64,000 bases of DNA from Nothophaeocryptopus gaeumannii (taxonomy: Eukaryota > Ascomycota > Dothideomycetes > Mycosphaerellales > Mycosphaerellaceae). The notes under the pieces were generated by a model, which worked only from the letters and a program-made list of their open reading frames with translations, was not told where the DNA came from and did no database searches. The position numbers and the translations under genes were made by a program. Location of the stretch: NCBI GenBank assembly GCA_031771865.1, contig JASISA010000002.1, positions 434,001 through 498,000 on the forward strand, in the 5' to 3' direction. Of this stretch, positions 1 to 9,613 are shown piece after piece; within the stretch, counting starts at the first letter, position 1; the number at the start of each line of letters is the position of its first letter.

Positions 1-157
1 CTCACCAACAAGGTCTGTATGCGCGCTAAAGAGGTACTCCTCCGTTTGAGCGGCGCGTGATCCAATACTGCTCAACAACACCGCCAACCGTATTCTTGGA
101 TCGCCTACGTTCCTTGCGACGGCGACATCATCGCCGTTGTCCTTATCGGTCGCTATC

Positions 158-1987
158 ATGGCCTTCCAACAGCCTCAACAACGACCAAGGCCCGCTCGAC
201 AACTCTCCATCGATCAGAAGCCCGTACAGATATCAGCACCAATATCACCTGCGCGAAAGCGAACGATCGAAGAATCCCAAGAATGGATTCTCTTTTCACC
301 TCAAAACGACGAACAAAGCGTGTCGCAATCCTCACGAATTCCGCGAACAGCAACACATCGAACCCTCTCCGATGTCGCCTCTCTCGAAACACACGTACGA
401 TCGCACGATAACCCCGATGATAGTGGAACATGCCTGGGTACGGAAGTCGACGATGAGGCGGAGCTGGACAGTCTAGATGACGGTCTCCATGCATTTCACA
501 ACCCATTCTCGGGACCGTCCAACTTGGATCAAAGTGGCGGGACAGTCCTGCCGATGCATGATGGCTTCGGCACATTTCCATCAGATGTAACATTACAAGA
601 GCATTTCTGGCAGTTTGAGCGACACAATCCACATCGAAGGAGTAGCAAGCATCTGCGACGGCGCAGCACTGTCCAGAAGCAGCTTGACGAGCTAGAAGAG
701 CAGCAGGATGTGAGTCCGGAAGATGAGCGAACAGCGCGGATAGAAAGATGGCGATTAGATCAGAGCCGTGCAGTGCTAGAAGAGATCGAGAGGGAAACGA
801 GGCGGCGAAGGAGGCGCTTGAGCAGGATGAGCACGGCCAGTAGCTCGCAGGCCATTCGACAGAGCTTAGTCGAGTCTGAGCTGTCGAAAACACTCACGCG
901 GCAGGATTCAGTCACCCCAGAAGAGTCGGAGGGGAAGACAGACGAGCAGCAACCGAGCGAGTCTTGGTGGAGGCGGATCACTCGCAAGGTCATTCAAGAC
1001 CTCATCGGATTGGACGAAGCAGCGCTTTCTGTGATCTTTGGCGAGCAGTACATCGATGAGGCATCTCCAACGCCAACGGCGAAGTCGCCGATTGCGGCTG
1101 CCGCGATGAAGGAGTCGCGCGTTGCTTTCAGAGATTCAGAACCCAACTGGGAGGTCAAGCTGCTGGATCGCATTGCGCGTGAGCTTGGTATCCTCGTACA
1201 TCAACTCTCGGAGTACGATGGGACAGCCTTCAACGCCTACAAGAATGCGCAGGAGCAGCAACTCGAATATGCCGGCCTCCCGCGAAACATTCCACGCCAG
1301 CCCTCGCTTCGCCAGCGACGACGAGAAGAGAAGGCGCGAGCAACTGGGCAGAAGCCTGAGAATCTCTTTAACCCCACTGTACCTCAATCGCCTCTGACGC
1401 CTGCTACAGAGCCCGCCGACACATCGCTGTGGGGCATCGAAGAGGAGCCAGACGAGATGGGTGAAGACAGCGAGGAAAGCAAGCTGCAGCGAGAGCGAGA
1501 GTACTGGGAGCAGGAGGTCGATGTGAAGATGGTATTCTCCTATCTCAGGAATCGCTTCTCGCGGGGAGCTCCTGCAGAGACGCAGCAGCCAACTGCCGCA
1601 GATTCGATCGGACCACTTCCAGCTTCTTGGGCGACCGTCGGCACCAGCCAGTCCGCAATGGGCACGTCTCCAGAAAGCCAGCGGAGGAAAGAGATCATCC
1701 GCCAACAGCACCCTCTCGTCTCGAAAGCTGCGGAGCGAGCTATGGAGCGTGCGAGAGCTAGTGCCGCCACTGCTAAGCGAAGAGAATCTCTGTTGAAGAG
1801 GCACCACATGGAGTTGCTTCAGCGGAAGCGTACCAGCCAGAGCAGCTGCGCTAGCCAGAGCACGAAGCGCAGTCGCCACAGCCGTAGTGGCAGCTCACGA
1901 CATTACTGGGACATCGGTGGCAGCGTTGGAAGTGTCGGCAGCGGGCCTGCTATGTCTTCAGCGCTTGGCGGCTGGGGCGAAGTCTGA
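158..1987 (+). CDS. Unknown fungal protein, 609 aa
   Basis: A single open frame from the first ATG to TGA gives 609 residues. I do not recognise a named family. The N-terminus is polar and Pro/Arg-rich with a short EWILFSP stretch near residue 40. A basic run of consecutive arginines lies near residue 220. A Trp-rich segment (SWWRRITRKVIQDLIGLDE, about residues 267-285) followed by an Ala-rich stretch looks like the most structured and probably most conserved part. The C-terminal 150 residues are Ser/Arg/Gln-rich and likely disordered. Codons upstream of 158 stay open only a short way and contain no earlier ATG in frame. The composition suggests a nuclear or scaffold protein, but that is inference. 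Being a real gene is likely because of its length and the conserved-looking core. Confidence 0.75.
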   Translation: MAFQQPQQRPRPARQLSIDQKPVQISAPISPARKRTIEESQEWILFSPQNDEQSVSQSSRIPRTATHRTLSDVASLETHVRSHDNPDDSGTCLGTEVDDEAELDSLDDGLHAFHNPFSGPSNLDQSGGTVLPMHDGFGTFPSDVTLQEHFWQFERHNPHRRSSKHLRRRSTVQKQLDELEEQQDVSPEDERTARIERWRLDQSRAVLEEIERETRRRRRRLSRMSTASSSQAIRQSLVESELSKTLTRQDSVTPEESEGKTDEQQPSESWWRRITRKVIQDLIGLDEAALSVIFGEQYIDEASPTPTAKSPIAAAAMKESRVAFRDSEPNWEVKLLDRIARELGILVHQLSEYDGTAFNAYKNAQEQQLEYAGLPRNIPRQPSLRQRRREEKARATGQKPENLFNPTVPQSPLTPATEPADTSLWGIEEEPDEMGEDSEESKLQREREYWEQEVDVKMVFSYLRNRFSRGAPAETQQPTAADSIGPLPASWATVGTSQSAMGTSPESQRRKEIIRQQHPLVSKAAERAMERARASAATAKRRESLLKRHHMELLQRKRTSQSSCASQSTKRSRHSRSGSSRHYWDIGGSVGSVGSGPAMSSALGGWGEV

Positions 1988-3112
1988 TTACAGGTCCATA
2001 CCCTGGGAAGGGAAAACGAGATGACGGTGTACATGAGGAGGAACGACATCACGCAGCGCATATGGCCAGTCACGCCGGGCGCCTTGATCACGACAGGCGA
2101 ATGCACACAACTGCATTCGAGGCAGCATTCAGGCACGAGCATCGTCATCAGCTCGTTGCAACATCACGCCAGGCTACTACATTTTCGGGTTTAGAATGAG
2201 ACAGCCAGTGTCTCGGGACTGTACCACCAGATCTCGTCTTTCACAACTAGTCAGAGCGGCGTTTGAAGCGATACACGCAGCATTTAAGATACCAATGATA
2301 CCACTACTCAATTCATGAACCAATTGCATTCCGTTTGAATCGTACATATGGTGCAGCCCATTTACCTACAAACAGAGGCCGCTACATCTAGCCTCCAGCC
2401 TCAACAGATCTAAACTTCTACCTCACCCGCACATTCCCTAATTCTCAATCGTACCTGGCTCTCCGAACTCGCACCTTCCCCCAAGCTTCAGATACACTCG
2501 CGCTACCATTCATATGCCTCAACTCTACCGGTACCGGTACCATCTTTCATTTCCCCCCCGCGGCTACCTCTCCGGCGTCCCCGTCCCCACCCCGCCATGT
2601 TTAATCCCACTCGCGTCCGTACTCCTCCTGCTGAACATACTCAACGGCCTACTCAACCGACTCGCCGCGGACGGTCGTCTCTGCGGCGGCATCGCCAAAT
2701 CTTGCGCGGCGATGGTGGACGTCGAAGGAGTTCGTGAGGAACGATGGGAATAGCTGGGGTTGGAATGAGCCGGGCGGTACGGTGAGTGTTGGGCTGGGTG
2801 GAGGATAGAGTTGTTGGCGATGTGATTGGTGAAGGTTGTGGTTGAGGTGGGCAGGGGTTTATCTAGATGAGAAGGAGGATGTGGTCAGTGGGTGTTGTGG
2901 ACCTTCGATGAAGGGGGAAGCCATGGGAGAAAGATGGTGGGCAGACGAGAACTAATACTGCCACAAAAGGACTGGAAACATGAGCTTCATCGACGGGCTC
3001 TTGAAGGAAGCCGGGAACAGCTCATATCTTGGGTCGTCGTTGTCTTTTGGCAGGACTCTAAGGTCTAGGTATCATGTCTTGTCTCATGCTCGCTCAGTGA
3101 AGAGGGAGAGGA
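1988..3112. other. Convergent intergenic region
   Basis: This 1.1 kb lies between the 3' ends of the unknown 609-aa gene (+) and ADE2 (-). It should hold both 3' UTRs. Only short open frames occur and none looks like a conserved protein. Nothing else was recognised. Confidence 0.5.
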
Positions 3113-4873
3113 TCATTTCTTACTCAGATACTGCTCCGCATACGTCTCCGCGCCAACTTTCGCCATCTTCTCGTCCTTCACTCTCACTTCCCTCTCGCTG
3201 TCTTCCATGTATTTCTCCACAACACCTCTGATCTCGGGATCCGCGCTTCCGAGGATTCGAGCTGCGAGGAGGGCTGCGTTGACGCTGTTGTTGATACTCA
3301 CTGTCGCAACGGGTACACCGCGAGGCATGTTGCATATGCTGAGGAGGGAGTCCATTCCGTCTCCAATCGAAGGCTTGACAGGGACGCCGATGACAGGTAG
3401 AGGAGTGTAGGCAGCTGTCATTCCGGGCAAGTGGGCGGCTCCCCCAGCAGCGGCGATGATGACTTTGATGCTGGTCTGGGCGGCCGAGGAAGCGAATTGT
3501 GCCATCCAGGAAGGAGTTCGATGGGCGGACGTGATGCGAACGGTGTATGGGATATTGAAGTTCTGGAGGATGGCCAGACCAGGCTGGAGAACGGGGAGAT
3601 CTGAGTCGGAGCCCATGACTACAGCGACCAGGGGTTGAGGCACAGGCGGTACGTCTTGGCCATTTTGGAGGCCGGAGGCAGAGGTGACGGAGCTCATGCT
3701 GCGGGCAAGAGAGAGTGGTTTGGGCTTGCCCTCATCCACGAGATCGATCATAGGTTGGATGAGGCTTTCGGCTTGGGACATGGTCGGCGCGCAGACAGTC
3801 ATGTGGCCCATTTTGCGTCCTTTACGTGCGGAGCCCTTACCGTAGAGATGAAGCTTCGTTCGGCGCTGTTTCAAAGCCTCTTTAGCGACGACGAGGTGCG
3901 AGTCGGGAGCCTCGCCGCCGAGAATATTGAGCATGATTGACGGCTCTCGGAGCTCAAGGTCTTCTTGGTGAAGTGGTAGATCCAGAATGGCACGCAGATG
4001 GGCTTCGTATTGGGATACCGGGCATCCTTCGATGGTGTAGTGTCCAGAGTTGTGCGGTCTCGGTGCGATCTCATTGATCAGTAGGCTTCCATCCAGTAGC
4101 AAGAACATCTCCACCCCAAACACTCCCTTCCCCCAAAAGCACGCCACAGCCTGCTTCGCCAACTCTTGCGCCTTCTTATTCAACTCCGGACTCACATTTC
4201 TCGCCGGCGTATATGTAAGCTTACAAATCGAATCCTCATGAATCGTCTCCGTAGTCGGAAAAGACAAAACCTGATCCTGCGTCTTGACCACCATAACCGC
4301 CAGCTCCATCTGAAAATTCGCCCACTTCTCAGCATACAGATCCCGATTCGCCTTCAACGCATCCAACGCCTCCTTAAAATCTGTCTTTGTCTTTACCGCG
4401 AAATTCCCTCTCCCATCATACGCATCCTTCCGACTCTTCAACATCAGCGGCAGTCCTAATTCTACAGACACCCTCTGCAACTCCCTCACAGTCGGCTCCT
4501 CCAACGCCAAAGACTCCGTAGTCGCCACTCCATTCTTCTTTAAATGCCATTTCTGATTGAACTTATCCTGAATACTTCGCAGCGTCCTCCAATGCGGCTG
4601 TACATCCACCCGCTCAGAAATCTCCTCCAACATCTCCGTGTCCACATGCTCAATCTCCACGGTCACGACATCAGATTTCTCGGCGAGTTTCTGAATCGCG
4701 CGACGGTCTTTGAAAGATCCGTCGACGTGGCCGTCATGGTTAGAGACTTGTTTTGCAGAGGAGCCAGGCACGTCCAGAAAGTTGACTTTGATTTCGAGCA
4801 GGTTGGCAGCTTCGACGAGCATGCGGCCCAGTTGGCCGCCGCCGAGCACGCCGACGGATTTTTCTGAGGCCAT
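3113..4873 (-). CDS. ADE2: Phosphoribosylaminoimidazole carboxylase
   Basis: The protein makes CAIR from AIR in de novo purine synthesis, in the cytosol. It is the usual fungal fusion of a PurK-like ATP-grasp half and a PurE half. The chosen start is the ATG at 4873 because the protein then begins MASEKSVGVLGGGQLGRM, the family N-terminus; the frame is open 29 codons further upstream. The ATP-grasp region runs to about residue 370. The PurE domain starts near residue 410 with VVMGSDSD, followed by SAHRTP and AAAGGAAHLPGM, which form the AIR/CAIR binding site. Length is 586 aa, normal for fungal Ade2, and there is no intron. It is transcribed away from the L18 gene. The assignment is very secure. 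Confidence 0.97.
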   Translation of the reverse strand: MASEKSVGVLGGGQLGRMLVEAANLLEIKVNFLDVPGSSAKQVSNHDGHVDGSFKDRRAIQKLAEKSDVVTVEIEHVDTEMLEEISERVDVQPHWRTLRSIQDKFNQKWHLKKNGVATTESLALEEPTVRELQRVSVELGLPLMLKSRKDAYDGRGNFAVKTKTDFKEALDALKANRDLYAEKWANFQMELAVMVVKTQDQVLSFPTTETIHEDSICKLTYTPARNVSPELNKKAQELAKQAVACFWGKGVFGVEMFLLLDGSLLINEIAPRPHNSGHYTIEGCPVSQYEAHLRAILDLPLHQEDLELREPSIMLNILGGEAPDSHLVVAKEALKQRRTKLHLYGKGSARKGRKMGHMTVCAPTMSQAESLIQPMIDLVDEGKPKPLSLARSMSSVTSASGLQNGQDVPPVPQPLVAVVMGSDSDLPVLQPGLAILQNFNIPYTVRITSAHRTPSWMAQFASSAAQTSIKVIIAAAGGAAHLPGMTAAYTPLPVIGVPVKPSIGDGMDSLLSICNMPRGVPVATVSINNSVNAALLAARILGSADPEIRGVVEKYMEDSEREVRVKDEKMAKVGAETYAEQYLSKK

Positions 4874-5492
4874 GAATTCTTCTCCAGTGACGTGTTTATA
4901 GAGCGAGTGTGAAAGATCCAAATCGCTGAAAGCTTCTTGAAATCTTGATCGCATGCGCACTCAATGCTTCATGTTGTTTGGTGGGGCAAAATTTCAGCGT
5001 GGAAGGGACGAGGTCCGAGATTGCTCAATTGAGGTGAAGTAGGAGTTTTGGCCAGGAGTCAGGGTCTACACATCAATTCCTCCGTCGGACATGCAAAATA
5101 TTGCAACAGCCGACAGTGAAAGTATATTATTATTCGTTCAGTAAAGAAGTTCACATCGTAGGACTCTACTCCTTGTCACATCCGGACGAGCCGGTCTAGC
5201 TAATTTGAAGGCGCTCGCATGGGCTCGGATTGGAGAGGACCCGGTTTCCGCACTGCGCCAAAATCAGGAAATCGATTGGGCACAGATATGTAGCACAAAG
5301 ATACGCAGAGGTCAGATTGGATTTCATTCCGCGAACTGCATGCTTCTAAGAGCAACGCCAAGTGTCCTGCCATGCCCTGGAAAACCACATTCCAGCGTCT
5401 TGCTCATGTCGATTTTGAGACGCAGTATCATCATATAAGCGCCTATGCCGTGCCGTAATCCCATGAAAACCAATGCGCTCTTAACGAATGGC
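4874..5492. other. Intergenic, ADE2 promoter and L18 3' side
   Basis: About 620 nt between the ADE2 start and the 3' end of the ribosomal protein L18 gene, both on the minus strand. It should carry the ADE2 promoter and 5' UTR. No convincing coding frame or specific operator was seen. Confidence 0.5.
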
Positions 5493-6432
5493 TTAGACCT
5501 TGAAACCACGAGATCGTCTGCGACCACGAGCACGCTCGAACTTGCGGCCCTTGGACTCGACGTATGGCTTCTGTAAAGGATGTTAGAGAGTGACCTAAAA
5601 TCGTAACTTCAATCTTGTTCGGCTTACCTTGTGGGAGTGTGGGCCAAAGCCGAAGTGCTTGACGGACTCGCGGGCGTTCTTGGGTCCACGGAGAAGGATG
5701 ACGTTGGAGCCAGTTGGGGCGCGGAGCGCGAGCTGGTCGAAAGTGAGGGCCTCACCACCGGCCTTCTCAATACGAGCGCGGGCAGTTGCGGTGTAGCGGA
5801 GGGCGCAGATGCTCAGCTTCGGGACCTCGAGGAGGCGGTTGTCATCGGTGACAGTGCCAACAACCGCGCGGATCTTGCCCTCGTAGGCCTTGGAGCTCTG
5901 CTTGTTGGCAGACACGGCGACGATCTTGGAGAGCGAGATCGGTGGGGTGTTGATGCGCGACATGCGCAGTCTGTCCGATGATCAATATCTGACCTTCATT
6001 CATCGTTTTCTTCCAAATGCTCTTTGCGCACCTCCTCAGCACCGTAGCATTGAACTTGCTGTCGGTGCGGCGGTTCAAGAAGCTGTACAGCTTGTGCAAC
6101 AGCTTCCTGTATGGGTTGGTGCTGTGAGGCGCCTAACAGATAACTGTTAGACTTGCAGAGAACCTAATCAATCTGCTCCAAGTAGGTGAAATACCTTGCG
6201 GTGGCCGTTGTTCACGTGGTGCGCGTCGAGATCTGAGAGAAGTCAGCATTTCCTCGTCACAATGCACGTCTTGATCGAGGAGGCGGTCGTGGAGCGCAGT
6301 CTGGCATAGTCATGGTGGTATCCTCTTGCAGATGTTGCTGTCCGCACTGCGCAGTGCCAACCATGCGCTCCTCCAGTATCCTGCTGTCTCGAAACCATCT
6401 CCTCGATCGTGTATATCACGTACCGATACCCA
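5493..6432 (-). CDS. RPL18: 60S ribosomal protein L18 (eL18)
   Basis: A five-exon gene: 6432-6423, 6232-6195, 6132-6032, 5970-5628 and 5570-5493, giving 189 aa. The first exon is only ten bases (ATG GGT ATC G) before a GTACGT donor. Joined exons read MGIDLDAHHVNNGHRKAP, then a KLYSFLNRRTDSKFN stretch, RMSRINTPPISLSKI, a DQLALRAPTGSNVILLRGP core and the basic tail GRKFERARGRRRSRGFKV. All of these are hallmarks of eL18, a core protein of the large cytosolic ribosomal subunit. Introns of 190, 62, 61 and 57 nt all keep frame. A tiny first exon and several introns near the 5' end are common in fungal ribosomal protein genes. I looked for a box C/D snoRNA in the 190-nt first intron and saw no convincing one. 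Confidence 0.95.
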
Positions 6433-6794
6433 TCTTGTCGGTGTTGGCGTGCTGTGGTTCGACGACCGTGCATTTCAAGAAGGAACGTCGTTGAAGCGCA
6501 AATTGAGGGAGAGTGTGGGCTTCGAAAAATCTTGGCGGTCTGTGCGCGTCAAGATCCGAATCCGAATCCGGAAACTCAAAACTCTAATCGCTCTCAACCG
6601 CCTTCCAACCAACACCGGCACCACCCTTTGCACCTCACCGTCTTGGGTTGAATGCTGTTCATCGCGTGTGGTTGTAGTCGAGGGAGCAACTGGAAAGATT
6701 AGTTTGCCAGTTGGCGAGGCTTTATCACCGGGCCACATTGCTTCTGTAGTCTGTATATATACAAGTCATACCAATATGTACAAGTCTATGCTTT
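6433..6794. other. RPL18 upstream region
   Basis: About 360 nt between the RPL18 start and the HEM14 3' end, both minus strand. It should hold the RPL18 promoter and 5' leader and the HEM14 3' UTR. The short CCGAATC direct repeat near 6556-6570 is the only pattern noted; its role is unknown. Confidence 0.45.
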
Positions 6795-8685
6795 TCAACT
6801 GTCATCTTCAGCCTTCTGGCCTTTTCCTGCAGGCTTTAGTCTCACTGTCCAAGCCTCACCAATGTGCTCCAGCCCTGTCGCATCGCGCCCCAAATTCTTC
6901 GCGACTTCATAACCGCTGCGCAGACAGTCGTTTACACCAGCACCAGACATCCAGTTTCCAGCAACTCGTAGTCGGCCTTTGTACTCTCTCCAGATGGCAT
7001 TATGAGCGTCTTTGAGTTTCTGCTCGTGGCCGACGACGTATTGCGGGATACAATCGCTCTCCAGATTGACCTGCCATGCCTCAGGCTCTTCCTTGATGCC
7101 TAGGTGGCGGTCGAGGACGGATCGAGCGAGCGACAAGCCTTCTTGCTCGTCGGGAAACGCTGGCCAGCCGTCCCACCAGTGACCACCAAGCATCACCGTC
7201 ACCTTGGTCCCTCTAGCTGAGACATGGTCCTGGAGGTGAGGTGGTTCTGGCATGTTGTACCAAGCATAGTCGTTGACATTGATCAGTCTGCCAGCATCGC
7301 GTGCTTGCTTGAGCTCTTCAACTCCAAGCGACTGCCAGTTTTCCGGGTTGACGTCTCCACTGGATGGTGAATATGCTGTGTCGAAGACGACGCCAAGTGC
7401 TCGCTCCGGGTTCTGCTCGAACGGAGTGGCTCGAGGAATGAGGTAGCCAAATCCCGGCTCATGCAAATTCGGCGTGCGGAAGTACAAATTCACAGTCATG
7501 ACAGTCACCGATGGCACTTTTCGTACCAATGACTTGCCCGTCACCTTGTTCAGATGTTCAGGAAGTAGCGTAGATATGACATGCGTGTGATTGCGCGGCT
7601 CTGTCGATCCAGCGGTAGTCACTCGCATACCAATGTTTCCCTCAACCTGCGATGCTGACTCTACAGCCGTAGACGTCTTGAACTCCACTTGTCCAGACTG
7701 GAACAGCTTGGAATGCAGCCTCTCAGATAGCATGCCAATGCCGTCTTTGAAAGTGAAGACAGAGTTGTCCTTCAGCGTTGCCTTCAACAATGGATCCCAC
7801 TGAAAGTTCTTCATGTCCTGCAAGAAGTCTGCTTCTCGCTTGGTCATCTCTACACCGTCTGCTCTTGCCTTGATCATACCATATATGACGCTGCCATGGA
7901 GACCTTCATCTCTCCATGGACCGGGAAACAGGCTCTTTGCGGATAGTTTCCACACATCACCAGCATAGATGCCATGTATGAGTCCGCTCAGAATGCGGTC
8001 GACCATCGGCTTACTGAAGCGCCGCGAGAAGAACCCGCCAATGCTCTCATCTTGGATGCTCGGGTCTCTGGCCTCCTTGAATATTTCTGTAGCACCACTC
8101 CATAATGCGGTCTCGAAGATTGGTTCTGTCCAAAGACTCCAGAGATTGTCCGCTAAGCCGAAGGATGGGTGCGGCATGCGCACGAGGTGGTCGGGATAGT
8201 AGACATAGCGATTACGAGCCGCGGGGGATGTCTTTTGGGTGAAGATGGCATCTTTGGCCAGATCGAGCTCCTGCAGCTGTTGTCCGCGTGAGCGTCGTAC
8301 ACGTGTGCTATGGTGGCAAGAAAAAGCATACCAGTCTCGCTGTCAGCACGCCGTTCGACTGAGATCGCAGCGTGCGCGGGCCGGCTTCGAAAAGTACGCT
8401 ACCGTCCTTGACCTCCTTACGAGTAGAATGAAGCCATCCGCCTACGCGTGGCTGCCTCTCGTAAACGGTGATCTTCGTGGTCGGGTGCTCGCGGGTGAGA
8501 AAGTAGGCCGTGGCAAGACCTGAGATGCCTCCGCCGAGCACCGCGATGTCGAGCCCAGAACCTGAAGGAGCATTAACATCGCTGTAAGATCGCGTGAGAG
8601 ACGGCAGGAGCGGCGGCTGCGATGAAGGGGGAGGGGGACAGCAGACTCGCGTGCATCGTGCAGCGCAGAGTCTGGTGTGAAGCAT
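6795..8685 (-). CDS. HEM14: Protoporphyrinogen oxidase
   Basis: The enzyme oxidises protoporphyrinogen IX to protoporphyrin IX, the penultimate step of heme synthesis, at the mitochondrial inner membrane. Exon 1 is 8685-8332 and exon 2 is 8276-6795, with a 55-nt intron. A second acceptor six bases downstream (exon 2 from 8270) would also keep frame, so two residues are uncertain. The protein is about 611 aa. Residues 1-35 (MLHTRLCAARCTRV and onward) are basic, Cys/Pro-rich and acid-poor, as for a mitochondrial presequence. The FAD-binding dinucleotide fold follows: VLGGGISGLATAYFL and YERQPRVGGW, then FEAGPRTLR. The C-terminal WMSGAGVNDCLRSGYEVA is the second FAD-contacting segment. It lies divergently from a Zn2Cys6-type gene. 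Confidence 0.93.
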
Positions 8686-9613
8686 CGCTACATCGCAAGA
8701 CTCTCGTAGTAGAGCACATGTGGTTACAGCGACGGGGTGTCGATTGACGATCATTGAGGATGCATAGTGTAGTGCCAAGGCGAAAGAGATCCACGATGGA
8801 CGACTGTAGTACCTACTGTGTCTCAATCGGGGAGTGCGCTCCGACTCCGACTCCTTCGATGTCTTCCCCTCCACGACCGGCTAGCAGAGTGTGCGGACAC
8901 TGACACTTGCTGACGGCGTCAAAGATTCATGTTCAGAGGCTGGGTGCGCGGCGTCGAGGCGAAATGAGGCAGTCGTCGAACCAGAATTCTGTTCGCCGTC
9001 GTGGTCCAGAGAACCAACACGCATCGCGTGAATCCTTCGGTGGGCAGCGTGCTTGGATGCTTACTAGACCGCTGCCTTCATCCGCAATCCCCAGTCTTAT
9101 TATGCATATCAGCCTTCTAGGCACTTTGCCCAGACCTGACATGCTGCACACCTGCACACATTGTTCATCATCGCACATCGTCTCAATCGTTGTTGTTGTT
9201 GTTGTTTTGCCTTTGCATGTGCAGCTGAGATCTGCACTCCCTCCCTCCGCAGCAGAGCAGCAGGCTCCGGTGTCCACCACACCAAACTTTACGGCCCCGG
9301 TTGCGTTGGCCAACTCTGATTATACCTGACCCTCCGCCCTCCTTCACGCTTCTGCTTGCGTGGCGTCTGGGTTCGTGCTACTTTCAATCTACTATCTCAA
9401 GGCTCTCCTCGCTGCTCTACAGCTTCACCGCACTGCAATAGACCTCCGTATACTTACTCCATCTCCTACAAGCTGTGATATCACCTGGTCGCGACCCGCT
9501 GGCGAGGTCTGAGAGGCACCGCTCAAGCGTCCGAGAGCTCCCACGTGGGATGCAGCCCTGTTCCCAGACACGACGACGAGCTATCTCAGACTCGAACGAC
9601 GACGACCTCTAGC
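8686..9613. promoter_or_regulatory. Divergent promoter, HEM14 / zinc-cluster gene
   Basis: This 930-nt region separates the HEM14 start (-) from the putative transcription factor start (+), so it must carry both promoters. A short TTG repeat lies at about 9190-9205. Only short frames without recognisable products occur. No specific binding site is claimed. Confidence 0.5.

Noticed and set aside
2514..2753. 79-codon plus-strand frame
   Set aside because: Short, Pro/Leu-rich, no motif, in a region expected to be 3' UTR.
6233..6422. snoRNA inside RPL18 intron 1
   Set aside because: I looked for box C and box D pairs; only weak look-alikes were present and they are too close together.
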